Assembly (NCBI GenBank): GCA_015501595.1
Contig: JADNRX010000072.1
Coordinates: 1 to 64,000 of the forward strand
DNA length: 64,000 bases
Source of the DNA: Hymenopellis radicata
Taxonomy: Eukaryota; Basidiomycota; Agaricomycetes; Agaricales; Physalacriaceae
Reading direction: 5' to 3'
Shown here: positions 1 to 10,689 of the stretch, in pieces
How positions within the stretch are numbered: the first letter of the stretch is position 1
How the letters are laid out: each line of letters begins with the position of its first letter
The notes under the pieces: model-generated
Databases searched by the model: none
What the model was told of the DNA's origin: nothing
The model's input: only the letters and a program-made list of their open reading frames with translations
Made by a program: the position numbers and the translations under genes

Positions 1-361
1 GCGCTTGGGTACCCTCGGGGCACCCGCCTCGGACATCATAAATCCATCTAGCTCGCGCCGCTGCCTCTCCAAAAGGCCTATCAGCGCCACTCGTCTGCCT
101 ACCTCCTCATCTCGCTGTCGTTCTGTCGCATAGACACGCTCTTCCGCGACGCGTACGCGTTCCATTAACTGCCTTCTCTCCCTTTCTCGTTCGCGATCCT
201 GCTCCGTATTCGAGTTCCCCGTGGAAGCAGTAGACGAGGTCATACTCTGATAATAATCCGCGCGCCGTTTTTCCTCAGCAAGACTTAGCGCGGAGCGCCT
301 CAATCTCCTGATAGCTATCGCTCAGGAGCTGTGCGAGCTGCGTGTTGGATGTGGTCGCCAT
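1..361 (-). CDS. Coiled-coil protein fragment, frame-broken, partial
   Basis: The product is not recognised. From an ATG at 361 the minus strand reads MATTSNTQLAQLLSDSYQEI, then reaches a stop near 270. A second frame opened by a one-base shift at about 265-300 continues to the window edge with a very Arg/Glu-rich heptad-like sequence (EEKRRADYYQSM, then ERERERRQLMERVRVAEERV). The two halves together look like one N-terminal segment plus a long coiled coil. I could not find a GT-AG intron that joins them, so either the gene is broken or the sequence has an indel. The gene continues beyond base 1. No domain names a function; a structural or transposon-accessory role is possible but unsupported. 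Confidence 0.35.
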
Positions 362-1690
362 GTGTCCTGCGGTGCGCCGGTCGTGGTGACGCGTAAGCAG
401 GTGGGCGAAAACGGGAAAACGGAAACAGCGGATTTCCTCACCCGACGCTTCTTATACTTTCCGCCGTTGCCTAATGCAGAAAGTGCGCAACCGGCCCCCG
501 GACACCACATCTTCCAGGTCTGATGGAAATCGAATCCCGACGCAGCGTGGGCTTGGTGATATCAAGTGATTCCTCGGAGGTTATCAAAGGGCATTGTGAG
601 CATGCGGCGCACCAAACGACAACGTAACCGGTGCAGATGGCGGCGCAACAGGCGGTCCGGTGCGTGTATTTTCGCTGTCATTTAAGGAGACATTTGAATG
701 AGCGACTATCGTCACGGCGGATGTCGCCCTGCGAGCTGTGTTTCGATAACATGAAGAGAAGAAGACGCTACTCCAAATTTACGTCGCACTTGAGAACATG
801 CCGAATTCGTCGGTGCTATCAACTGCCAGTTTTTATCTGTTCAGGTGGCGGATATCGATTGAGGCGCGTCCAATCATCGACCGTCCTAAATCAGTCCATT
901 CAAGATCCGTAGAACTCGTGCAAGTGCTGGAAGGTGCTGAAGCGAAATAAGATTACGGCGACGGGGGACTGGAAATAACGACAGCGCGGACGGGAGCAGT
1001 ACGCGAGGAACCCGGCCAGGTCCGAGGCGAGCGGTCTGCCGAAGGGAACCTTGCTAGCCATTTGCAAACGACGAGGCCAAATGGGTTACTGGCCAGGGTA
1101 AACATCTGTCCTGCGCGCTGCTGATGTGGCACCTTGTGCCACGGCAGGATCGAGTCGAGTTCGTCGACGCTGGAGAACAGTCAGTCATGACTCTTGATCT
1201 TACAGAAATGAGATCAGGAGTTTTTCAAAAACTTCAACGTGTTGAGAACAACATGCCTGGAGGCTTGCGATAGTGAGTCGAGCGTCTCGGCAGTGTTCTT
1301 GGAAAGTTAAAGCACCCCAGCGTAATTGAACATCTCGACTTTGACGCACGTTAGTCGTATGGGAACATTCGAAGGAGGCGTGGATGACGTACATTTCCAT
1401 TCGCACCCTATTTCCAGAGATTCTGCTGCGCGTTGAAAACCGCCATTGAATTCTGCAAGCACTGCGGTAGCGGGTAGGGGCGCATTCACTGACCTCATAG
1501 GGAGGACAGTGGGCGTTTAGATGACAGTCGTAACAGAGAGAGCGGATGCGTAGGCGCTGATGTGGTCGTGAAGAAGGAAAAAAGTCACATTTGTGACTCA
1601 GACCATTGCCAAATTGACGCGTTCTAAACACGTGACCCTTTCTTCTTCCCACAACAATGAGCTGTGGTCTGGGACGCAGAATTCTTGGCC
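362..1690. other. Region without a supportable gene
   Basis: Open frames here (for example 631-912 on plus and 1200-1709 on minus) are rich in Arg, Cys and Ser and show no domain, no plausible exon chain and no resemblance to other proteins in the window. I see no RNA gene or regulatory site that I can defend. Confidence 0.4.
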
Positions 1691-2095
1691 GCCTCCGGTG
1701 ATTGTGCATGTCAATTACTAAACGCTGTGCAGGGAGCAGCGCTTATCATACTCTGGGCCTGTCATTACATTCAGTTCCGACCGCAACGCTCTGACTCTTT
1801 GAGTAACTCGCTCTGGTCTCTGATAATACGTGATTCTACCTACCTACCTACCGTGAAAGACTTCCTCAGGTATCAAACTGCGAGGCGCTTGGACAGAACC
1901 TCGGCTGGTTTACCTCCGAGTCGTCGATTGTGCATATCAATCACTAGGCGCTAAGCGATGGAACAGCGCGTCTCTGCGAGGACTCTGCAGCACATCTTTT
2001 CATTCAGTTCCGACGGGAACTCTTTGACTTGCTCTGGTGTATAAATATACACGAATCACTTCCCCAGGTATAGAACTACGAGGCGCTTAGGCACA
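1691..2095. repeat. Tandem, diverged direct duplication (about 200 bp unit)
   Basis: Two imperfect copies lie at about 1691-1896 and 1913-2095. Both begin cctccg and continue gattgtgcat(g/a)tcaat(t/c)acta. Both contain cattcagttccgac and a ctctttga...gctctggt stretch, and both end in ggtat(c/a)(a/g)aact(g/a)cgaggcgctt. Order and spacing of these blocks are the same in both copies, with scattered substitutions and small indels. No coding potential is evident in either. This is an old local duplication or a remnant of a dispersed repeat. Confidence 0.7.
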
Positions 2096-2490
2096 TGAGG
2101 TTTTTGAATTCATCTACTGATCTTGGTACCAACTAGCCTTCTCCGACAAGCTCTCTCTCGATATTCGCCTTCTCGGATCTTGGGTCTCTGATAGATATGA
2201 GAGTCATACACGTATACCAATTCGTGTCCCTAGGAGCAGTGCAATGTAAGCATTGCCGGAGGTGCTGTAGTCAATTCACTTTCCATCTTCGATGACGATC
2301 ACTGCCTTTTCTTGACAGATAGCTGTAGTCGTAGACGCGCAGTCAGCGACTAAGTTCTCGCTCAGGCTCTTTCTTACGCGAGTTCATCCAACCCATGTAT
2401 CTTTCCATCTCATCAGAACTGGATCATCCAGTGTCGAAACACGTATCGAGAATCGATCCAGATGCACTATCTATAGGTACTTAACTCATG

Positions 2491-2498
2491 TATAAAGA
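2491..2498 (+). promoter_or_regulatory. TATA box of the Tyr/Gln-rich gene
   Basis: TATAAAGA lies 74 bases before the ATG at 2565, a usual distance for a fungal core promoter with a short leader. It is the clearest TATA motif next to a reconstructed gene start in this part of the window. The assignment is by position and consensus only. Confidence 0.5.
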
Positions 2499-2564
2499 GC
2501 GGTGTGGACCACATTCCTTACTGATTCGAATTTCGGGTCTACCAACATCATCAGTGAACGAGTC

Positions 2565-3236
2565 ATGTATCTCAGGCAAGCGCAGTGTCGTCAAGGACAA
2601 ACCTCTGGTCAAACACCGTAAGCCACCCTATTAGCATCTCTAAAACATGCATGATACTCATTTCTACTCTCAGGCTCAAGGTAGTGACCACAACCACCCA
2701 GACTGTGCGGAAAACTTACACGACACCGACGCACGTAACGGCAATACAATATACTACTACGAACCAGCAGCAGTACTACAGTGCGAACTATAGTACCGCC
2801 AACCAGTTCGTGGCGGCGGCCACTACCCCTGCTGTCGTTCAGAGAGCCATCGCTCCCGCCGCCGCTCCCGTCCAGTATGCCCGCCAGGTCCAAGGTCCCG
2901 TTGTTCAGCAATATACTGCTACGAACCAGCAGCAGTACTACTATAGTGCGAATTATAGTACCCCCAACCGGTACACGGCGGCCCAAGGCACCCCTGCCGT
3001 CGTTCAGAGAGCCATCGCTCCTGCCGCTCCCGTCCAGCATGCCCGCCAGGCCCAAGTTCCCGTTGCACAGCCTCGAGTGCATTTTGCTGGAGGTATGTCT
3101 CTCAGTGAACATCTTGATGTTCGTGTTAACACTCGTTGTCGTAGTCCAGCCAGCCAGGCCTAACGTGGGCAGACAGGCGCCCTCCTTCTTTCCCGCCTTG
3201 CGACACAAACCGGCGAAGAGGTGGAGGTGGTGTTAA
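2565..3236 (+). CDS. Tyr/Gln/Ala-rich protein with two internal repeats
   Basis: Three exons join in frame: 2565-2617, 2674-3092 and 3145-3236. The introns are 56 and 52 bases with gtaagc and gtatgt donors and cag/tag acceptors. The product is about 187 residues. Its core holds two imperfect repeats of about 50 residues. Each runs (T)NQQQYY(Y)SANYST, a short variable part, then TPAVVQRAIAPAA, PVQ and ARQ. The C-terminus is basic and ends RWRWC. There is no signal peptide, membrane span or known domain. The composition (Q, Y, A, P, V) suggests a disordered, possibly self-associating protein; that is inference. A TATA box lies 74 bases upstream. The repeats are similar at the DNA level too, pointing to a recent internal duplication. 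Confidence 0.65.
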
Positions 3237-4085
3237 ATGATATGCCTCGCGTCCCGCGAATAGACAATTTCAGAGAATGATGAGAACACCCAGTCAAAGA
3301 ACACGAACGGAGGACCGGAACAATATTGCGATTAGAACCTTGAAGTTGAAACAGTTACTATTATAATCCTTTTGAGTGTGCGCTGATGGTACTTGTATTC
3401 GGTACGATTAGATAGTCTTTGTTAGTACTTCGTTGGTAGTACCTCACTCATAGTACTGTATCAGATTTGCCGCCTCAAGTCAGCGAGATTCCTCCTAGCA
3501 AGATGATATGTCACATGAACCATGCTGTCCACATCCCGCTACACTTATATACACAAAAGGACTCACTGAAAAAAAAACGCAAGCCCCAAACTCCTAATGA
3601 GAACGACAACCGTTAGACCATCTGTCCTCCTCTGCAAATATGCAACTTGCTACTCATATTGGATTTCAAAAAGACGTACATTCTCTATTCACCTCAAGGA
3701 CTGAAGGAAATCATTGCCGAGAATCTTTTCGCATACTCTGACCTTTGTCTCAGGCCAGAAAGAGCACGTTTCCTCCAATAGTTTTCGCTTAGAAATTTCA
3801 AGGCCAGATTTCTGCAGGAGGTCGTGTGTGAGAGACACCTCTGATCCACGCAAGGATGGTCATCGCCGCAGAGCTATGAAAGTTGACTGACAAGCGCGCG
3901 GTCCTTCTATTCCACGACGCACTGGCCGTGGACAACAACGTTTCCAAGACTCGAGCTGTATTTCGAGGTGGCTTGGTGAACCAAGAGAAGAGAGAATCAG
4001 CCTAAAGCCTCGTTATTAGAGTCGAGATTATGAACGTAAGAGCTAAAGTAAAGGAACTTGAAAGAGTATCCAATAAGGAGCAAAT
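3237..4085. other. Intergenic region with one dispersed-repeat copy
   Basis: No gene is supportable between the convergent genes at 2565-3236 and 4086-4829. The stretch 3601-3675 is similar to 8101-8180 (described separately). The rest is unremarkable AT-richer sequence that would hold the 3' ends of both neighbours. Confidence 0.5.
3601..3675 (+). repeat. Dispersed repeat, copy 1 (second copy at 8101-8180)
   Basis: The block acgacaaccgttagaccatc followed by (t/c)gtcctc occurs here and at 8103-8130. Similarity then decays but continues for about 50 bases: gcaaatatgcaacttgct...tcatattggatttcaa here against gatgcatcaaattgcttctgatgtcggattcgacttcaa there. In neither place is it part of a clear exon. 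It is probably a relic of a duplicated or transposed segment. Confidence 0.55.
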
Positions 4086-4829
4086 CTAGAAGGAACCATA
4101 TGAAGGATGCCTCGTCTCATCACCAGCGCATTCATTGAAGAACTTTTCCATCTTATCCAGACGATCCTCAATCGTCTTTCCCGTGGCACGGAAATAGCAC
4201 CCGCCGCAGTTATACGCCTCGATCGCAGTGCGTTTCATTCGACTGAACAAATAATCAGTACGGCATTCCAAAAAGCAAAGACAACAACACGTACATCTCC
4301 GGGCGACATTTATTCACCCAGGTCCACCTATCCACCTCCGCATCTTCTTTCCTCGCCTTCACCTTCGGCTTGCACAGCTCCGGGTACCCATAATGCGGAT
4401 GACCCGACTCGTCGCCGTCGCACTCGTTGAAGAACGCCTCGAGCTTGTCCAGGCGCATCTCGAGGGTCTTGGCAGTTGTCTTGAAATATGTCCCGCCGCA
4501 GTTGGATACTTCGATCTTGGTGCCCTTCATCTCACTGGTACAACCCCTATTAGGCAGAAGCGAGGAAACATAATAGTAGCGACGTACATCTCAGGCTTGC
4601 ACAGGTTGATCCATTTCCAGCGGTCTTGGGGCGCAGCAGGAGCAGGCGCGGAGGTGGTCTTTGCGCGCTTTGAGGACGACGCCTCGGCGGGGCCGCTAGT
4701 GGATTTGCGCTTTTTGTTGGTCGAAGCGCCGGCAGTGGGCTGCGGGACATTGGGCGAGCGCGAGGATAGGATAGCGGGCGTGTCGGAGATGACCTCGACG
4801 GAGGGAGAACGGATTCGTTGCTTGGACAT
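4086..4829 (-). CDS. Protein with duplicated Cys-rich motif, function unknown
   Basis: Three exons, 4588-4829, 4295-4534 and 4086-4242, join in frame through introns of 53 and 52 bases (gtacgt donors) to give 212 residues. The first 65 or so residues are basic and Ser/Pro/Lys-rich, like a nuclear targeting tail. Two copies of a segment of about 60 residues follow. Each has W-x-W-(I/V)-N-x-C-(K/R)-P-E-I, then M-K-x-T-x-I-E, then C-G-G-x-Y-F, then R-L-D-K-x-E-x-F-F-N-E-C-x-G-D-E and H-P-x-Y-G. Three cysteines and one His recur at the same places in both copies, which would suit a small metal-binding or disulphide fold. The intron position before each I-x-M-K block is also repeated, so a whole exon was duplicated. 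I do not recognise the family. Confidence 0.75.
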
Positions 4830-5018
4830 GGTCGTTGGGAAGGAAAATGCTGCGATTTCAAATTACGACCTCGCCGCGTCATTGAGCACGTGGGCCTGGT
4901 CAGCCCTTTTTGGGGTCTTCGTTTGTGCCGCTTCTTCAAGTTCTTAAACTTTTTCGACAAAAAGGATATACATGTGGGCGTTTGTTACAAGACAACAAAA
5001 ACCGACAGTCTAACCGTC

Positions 5019-6054
5019 CTATTCAACTTCTTCGATAGACATCAAGTAATCCCCGTCGGGAAGCTCTATCGGCACAGCCTCCTTTCTTGGCCGACGATGG
5101 TAAACGGCCGTGCGCCACGTCAGGAATTTCGATGCCTCCGCTTGTCTTTCTCCGCATATCATCGTCATCAACTTCCCCCAGTCAGATAGTTTCCTGTTCT
5201 GCACATGCTCTTCATTCGCCAGCTGCAGTTGCATCGCCAACCCCTCCCAGAATTCAGGGAAGAAACCAGACTCACTCCAGTCAACCATCCACAACCGCTT
5301 GTCTTCGTCAACCAAAACGTTCCTCCCATTAAGATCGTTGTGCGTGAGGACCAGAGGATTGGATGCGTCGAACCGTCCGACTACCTCTACGCTCCCGTTC
5401 AGCTCCGTCAATTCATTCATCCGATCCACTAGTTCCTGCTGTGTGGCAAACTTGCCCAATGTACCATCATCGTCGTTGAACACTACCCGCGACATGAACC
5501 ATGCCGCCCTGTCACCCTCATCCACGTACCCGGGAATTCTTCGGCGAGGAACATCCACCTTACGCAACTGATGTACGTATCCTTGCAGTGTCTGCGCCAC
5601 TTGCTCCTTCTCTTCTTCGGATAGTTCCCCCCACACCGCAGCAAGCTGCCTCCCACGGATGAAATCCATCACCACCAGGTACAACCCCCGCCTTTTCACC
5701 TCAAGTACGCGACGCACTTTTGGCACGGGGATTGAAGTATGTTCGGCAACCATGGCAAGTACAAGTGCCTCCGTCCGAGTATACACTGCTTTTACCACCG
5801 CGTCTTCAGCAAAACGTATCACCGTTCGATGTCCAAGATACGGATGGTCTGCCTTGGCCAGACCGTCGGGCGTTGTGTTACACATCACAAGCTCAACAAT
5901 ATCTTCGTCTGTGAAGCTCTTCTCCTTCCGTCCCTGTTACCCCATTCACATCAATCATCTCCCACGGACACCAGTCCAATGCACTCACCTGCCACCTCAT
6001 TGCCTTGGACTCGGCCAACGTCGCCTCTTCTTGATTCACGGATTCAGATGACAT
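5019..6054 (-). CDS. Aminoglycoside-phosphotransferase-like (APH) kinase-fold protein
   Basis: Exons 5989-6054 and 5019-5933, separated by a 55-base intron (gtgagt...taacag), give 326 residues. The second exon alone opens at an internal ATG, but the added first exon gives a better start (MSSESVNQEEATLAESKAMRWQ). The fold is read from the catalytic loop HNDLNGRN (about residues 220-227), which has the HxDxxxxN signature. The metal-binding Asp lies in MVDWSESG about 18 residues later, and a candidate ATP-site Lys in VVKAVY is near residue 70. Fungal relatives are a large family of small-molecule kinases of mostly unknown substrate; antibiotic resistance should not be assumed. Length is normal for the family and no break is seen. 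Confidence 0.85.
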
Positions 6055-6258
6055 TTCTTAGCAAGCCGCGTGTTTGGTCCTGTTTGACGCGTCTTCATCT
6101 TCTTCCTCCGCCTTACGTGCCTCGCCATCACCACCACCAGCGCCACCATGTGAGACGGGCACACACGTTTCTGGCTTCGTATTCAAAAGACATGGGTTTA
6201 TCAATCCGCCACCACCGTCTATGTACACCATGGCCCATCGTTACTTGGCAGCGCCATC

Positions 6259-7052
6259 ATGTCCCTTCCTCCTTCCATTCAGACCCCCCTCGTTAGCCAC
6301 TTTCTCCGCCTGCTCGTCGAGTAACCCTATACTTACTCTGCTCTAACAGGCCTTTGATGTCCCCCAACCGGCGCTCCTTTTCTCTACAGACCCCATAGCG
6401 AACATCGAGCATAGAGTTCCCAAAAAATCTCTAAATCGAGTCATTTCTAGACTCTTCGTCGTCGCCATCCCATCCGACATTACTTTCGGACACCCCAACC
6501 TCATTCACTGGTACAGAGTGCAATACTCCGTGTGCTCACCTTCGCTCACTCTGTTTTTAGGCGGTTGGAGTGTATCGTCGGCGAGGGGATAGAAGCCGCG
6601 GCAGTCAAAATAGACGCTGTCCTCCCAAGTCCCGCAGCTCCACATCCTCTTGGTCAAATCGTTCAATTTGTGTGCGTGCTCTTCATCACTTTCTTCGCCG
6701 TATCCCTCATCCCAATTCCAGAGTAAATTACCGTCTTCACGGAGGTCTCTCGGATCGCGTCGTTAAATCAATTCCCATCCCACTCCATTCCCGAGCTGAC
6801 CGACGCCCCACCATGGAGCAGATGCTACAACTCATGACACACGGTCCAATGGGCCGGTACATTTACCCCAGCAGCAACTCCGGGTGCACCGTGTGGACGA
6901 TTACCTTCATCCGCCTCCTCACCACGGCAGGCTTCATCAGTCCCGATCTTTGGAAGGACTGCCTTACACAGATGCTGTCGCTCAATGGCCAACCCGATCA
7001 AACACGCCCAGGCGACTACCAAGTTGTGTGGGCGCCCGGCACATTCTTTTGA
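6259..7052 (+). CDS. DUF7770-like fungal protein
   Basis: Four exons, 6259-6291, 6350-6510, 6561-6671 and 6722-7052, join in frame to give 211 residues. Introns are 50-58 bases; the first uses a gttagc donor. The protein has NLIHWRLEC followed by a (G)EGIEAAAVKID strand at about residues 60-80. Later come PSSNSGCTVWTITFIRLL and then AGFIS near residues 150-180. The order HW...VKID...GC-x-W...AGxI matches what I recall of the fungal DUF7770 family, which has no known function. It starts about 200 bases from the divergently transcribed APH gene, so the two may share a promoter region. The N-terminal exon is short and the least certain part. Confidence 0.6.
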
Positions 7053-8129
7053 GGGTGGGGTCTTCGTCGGTTGTGTTTTTCTTTCCTTTTATTGTACTAC
7101 TACATCAGATTTTGCGAATCGCCACATCATACTCGTTCTTATCGGAAGTCAAATATTGTACACATTATTGAATGCTGTTAGGACAGTCATGCGCACAGAC
7201 CATCTCATTTTAATGTGCACTGGATGGAACGCGAGAATGAAAAATTATGCATCCAGTACAATTATGTGAGTTTTTGCAATTCACTTCTCGTCACTAAATG
7301 CAGGTATCGTCGCCTTCATGAAGGGTGACACGCCTTTCGAACATGATGTGCACATCAGCACTGACTTCCCGGAAGGCTGGGTTTGGTCCTAGCCTTGACT
7401 GGGAATTGCAGAAGAGATCAAACCTGTCACGCCGCCCTCTTCAAGCATGGCTCACTCAGGCTTATACTGCCTCGTCTTCATCAAGCTCGGAGTCCTCATC
7501 GGGTAATCGGAGTGAATGAAGACAGGACGGAATCCGATCCTTAACAGGAGCCATTTGATGCGACCATTCACGAGGAGGAATAGTCTACCGGCTATTATCC
7601 TCAGTGCCACGAGAAGCTCATTTTTCTCATTAATGTGCTTTTGCTTCCTGCTCAAGTCGTAAACCGGTGAATATATTTCTTCCTTCTCCGTTCATCATGT
7701 CCGCAGTCAATTGTTCGCAACTGCTGCATCGCCTTGCCTCCAGTATGTTTGTCATCTTCTCATCTACACTTCCTTAAACCGTGTCCTAGGCCTCGTCAAA
7801 TACGACCTAAAGATCACTTCCCCAATGGTTGGGTCGACTTGCACCACCGTGACCCCGATGACTATAAAGCGCTCCTGAGCCTGACTATATCTTCAACCGA
7901 CACCGCACTCTGGCACACGGTCAGCGTCAATATTCGGGAGGGCGAATATGCTCCTCGTCGCTACGGGCTCTCCGTGAGTTACTCCTCCTAGTCACGGCGG
8001 TGACGCGTTTCTATACCTCTCCAAGCTCAGCCTCCGGTTTAGTGCTCTAGAAGCCCCAGGAGGGGTAGAAAAAATGTTCTGCCTCATAGTGGAGTCATCA
8101 GGACGACAACCGTTAGACCATCCGTCCTC
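7053..8129 (+). other. Coding-like fragments without an intact gene
   Basis: Two stretches read like protein but cannot be built into a gene. Around 7300-7395 one frame reads IVAFMKGDTPFEHDVHISTD then FPEGWVWS before a stop. Around 7810-7990 a frame reads FPNGWVDLHHRDPDDYKALL and continues to a stop at 7991. A possible short exon pair starts at ATG 7698 (gtatgt donor, ctag acceptor) but enters a different frame. The shared F-P-x-G-W-V phrase hints that both come from one ancestral unit that was duplicated or broken. No function is assigned. Confidence 0.3.
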
Positions 8130-8180
8130 ATGAAAAGATGCATCAAATTGCTTCTGATGTCGGATTCGACTTCAAGGCCG
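8101..8180 (+). repeat. Dispersed repeat, copy 2 (first copy at 3601-3675)
   Basis: See the copy at 3601. Here the block directly precedes the aldo-keto reductase relic, so the repeat may mark the edge of a duplicated segment. Confidence 0.5.
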
Positions 8181-8309
8181 GTCTGCTTGATCACAGCTTT
8201 ATATGGTCGAACGAGAACAGTTCAAGCCTCAGGTCGGTAGTAGGTTACCCTCGCCTTGTGAATAATCGACAGCCACGCGTTTTCGTTTTCGAGGCATGTC
8301 TGTCTTCAT

Positions 8310-8700
8310 GTGAGCCACAAGCATATAAATATCGATCCGGTCTGGAGAAACGTTGACTCCATGCTCACTGTGCGTGCTAGTGGCGGCCCTGTAGACTCGG
8401 TCGTCGCTGGCATCGTCTCGAGGCTGGAGAAGGAATCTGGAAAGCGCGTGTCGCCAGGTCGCTCATCCAGAAAGGTGTGATCGTGGTAACGTGAGTGGCG
8501 CCAGATGCGCGTTTGCCGCCCTAATCACGATTGTTAGGACAACCTCCAAGCCTGAGCGTATCGCGGAGATACTGAGCACTCCGGACAGTGTGCCAGACCT
8601 GACTGCCGAAGAGATGGCAGCCATTGACACGGAGGGCTCCCAGTTGCACAAACGAATCTTTGGGAAGCACATTTTGGGGGAAAGCGCGGGAACGGAATAG
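8310..8700 (+). pseudogene. Aldo-keto reductase C-terminal relic
   Basis: One frame reads GGPVDSVVAGIVSRLEKESG then KRVSPG, like the helix before the last strand of aldo-keto reductases. A different frame continues SLIQKGVIVVT. After a 51-base intron (gtgagt...gttag) it reads TTSKPERIAEIL and a helix with DLTAEEMAAIDTEGSQLHKR to a stop at 8700. The (T)TSKPERI motif is the NADP-binding signature near the C-terminus of this NAD(P)H-dependent oxidoreductase family. Between the two frames part of the usual Q-V-(L/V)-x-x-W strand is missing, so a small deletion has shifted the frame. The catalytic Tyr/Lys half of the protein is absent upstream. This is a truncated, non-functional copy. Confidence 0.65.
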
Positions 8701-8843
8701 AAAGATTAACTGTACCTTGCCATCTCCCTGTCACGCGCCAGCCCCCAGAATCAACAAAGCCTACATTGTGTTAAAAGTGCAATTGTCACATAACCACATT
8801 CCGTATTTACATCTGCCTTTCATCCACGTCAAACGCGTGGGAC

Positions 8844-10267
8844 CTAAAGAACGGCGTCAGTCGCCATCTCACACATCAGCTCCACCACAGCCGGGTTAAT
8901 CGTCTCCCAACCTAAAAAAACGAGACAAAGATCAACATCAAGCAAACACAAAAGCGGCAGCCTAAGACGTACTTCTATCAGTGAGCGCCTTAGGCTGGTT
9001 CACAAGCTCGTGAGCTTTGAGGGCTTCAAGAGTCTCGCTTTTCTCCAGCTCATACTCCCATCCATCTTCCGTCAAGTGCGCAATAATGCTATACCAACAT
9101 TAACTCACGTCGGACGCGGCAAAACACACAAACGGTACCTGTCAAGTCTTTGACGGCGAAGAGACGCCAGCTCTGCGGCTCGGGCCTCAGTCCTCGAGGT
9201 CTCCCGCTTCTCGTATGGTTGGCATGACTTCAAACGCGGTTGAGCATATCCAAGCATATGCACGACGTAATCACTCACGAAACCCAACGCTTTCCTCTCT
9301 TCCATCAGCCAGTCATCATACTCCGGTGTTCCGTACTGCATCTCCGCGCTTTCCTCGACAAGTCTCTTGTGCGAAGCTCGATGAAACCGTGTAGTAGCTG
9401 GGGATACAAATTCAGTACTCGCGGCAAGGTGCCAACCAAATAAATACACATACAGCCATGTTGAAAACTCGGAGTGATATAACACAACGAATATGCCTTG
9501 TCCCACTGGTCTTCAACACCTCGAAGGAGCTCCATCTCCGTCGCCATGCTTAACAGGATGAGAAATGGCTTGCTTAACAAAAAAAAAATGCTCGTACATA
9601 TCCCCTTTTTCGAGGCACTGTTTGCAGAGCCTCATGCGCACTGCCCAGATGATGTACTTTGTGGGCGTCTTCAGGCAGTTCTAAGAGACCAATAAGTACA
9701 CGAGCGTTCATCCAGAGAATAAGTAAACGTACGTGACAATGAGTATCGAACAGCAGGTTCGCGTACTGCGGTTCATTTAGGCCCTCAATCATGGGAGGAA
9801 GACCCTCCATTCCAAGTCGGGCGCTCTGCCAGACGCCGATCGACGATTTGCTCATAAGCAGCTTGCGCAAGGCCTTTGTCGTGCGACTCAACCGTAAAAG
9901 GTCGAGTGGTTCCACGTGCGAAAAGATCTAGTGAACAATGTACTGTATTCAGAAACCAGGAAGATCAGAGCTTGATGCGACGCACCACCAATACTACGTC
10001 TACAGGTGTGTCCATGAGCAGCTTTAATTTTCCTCCCGCATTCCTGCGAGCAGATTTGACCACAGCGGTGGTCTTGACGCGTTTCCGGGGCTTCTTTTGA
10101 GAACTGCTGTTCTCTTCATCGATTTCGTCTTTGTCTACGTCTGGGGAAGCCGGCATGGAGCGCTTTTTAGTAGAAGCTGCTTTCGCCTTGGGAGCTTTCG
10201 GCTCGGACGACGCGTTATCTTTGGTCTTTGAGATGCGGGTGGAGCGACGGGGAGGTGGGGACGACAT
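8844..10267 (-). CDS. F-box protein, short paralogue (F1)
   Basis: Eight exons join in frame: 9986-10267, 9733-9927, 9598-9680, 9454-9548, 9279-9397, 9139-9227, 8973-9088 and 8844-8911. They give 348 residues. A basic Ser/Lys-rich tail (residues 1-80) precedes the F-box, near residues 84-130 (LLMDTPVDVVLVIFSHVEPL then DLLRLSRTT). Next come a HCHNC...LCKQC cysteine cluster and helical segments. F-box proteins recruit substrates to SCF ubiquitin ligases. Exon lengths 195, 83, 89 and 116 are identical to the homologous exons of the paralogue at 28371-30707. This copy stops soon after SWETINPAVVELM and so lacks the C-terminal half with further CxxC motifs seen in the other two. Two introns use aag acceptors. 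The stop is clean, so it may be a functional short form. Confidence 0.75.
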
Positions 10268-10689
10268 GTTGTTAGCTGGAGATGGTGGTGGACAAAGGTC
10301 AAGTGAGTCTACTGTTTTAAGCGAAAGAGGAAGGCTGGGTCACCTGATCGCAGATCCCGAATAGGCGAACATGGGGCTGCGATGCAGCGTCGTTCTTGGA
10401 CCACACTGAGTGCAGTCCACAGGTGCGCTAAGAAAATGAAGACGAGTATTGGACGGGGTCGTCTGTAGAAGAAAACAACGCTGGATTGACCTGCTGGAAT
10501 CAAGGCGCGGAACTGCTCAAGTTGCTCCTTCCGCTAACTCCTCGATATACCGTTCGCGCTAGAAAGGCCAACGCGAGACAATTCCTCTTGTTATTCTAGA
10601 CTTGCCAAGAATACGGCGTGAATCGACCTAACGAGGTATCAGCATTCCGGACCACAAGGCACGGACTGCACATACATAGGTTGATGCGC

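Noticed and set aside
1200..1709. 169-codon open frame on minus
   Set aside because: Arg/Cys/Ser-rich with no domain; it overlaps the start of the non-coding tandem duplication.
5019..6054. Antibiotic-resistance aminoglycoside kinase
   Set aside because: APH-fold kinases are abundant in fungi with unrelated substrates; nothing here indicates drug resistance or transfer from bacteria, and the gene has a normal fungal intron.
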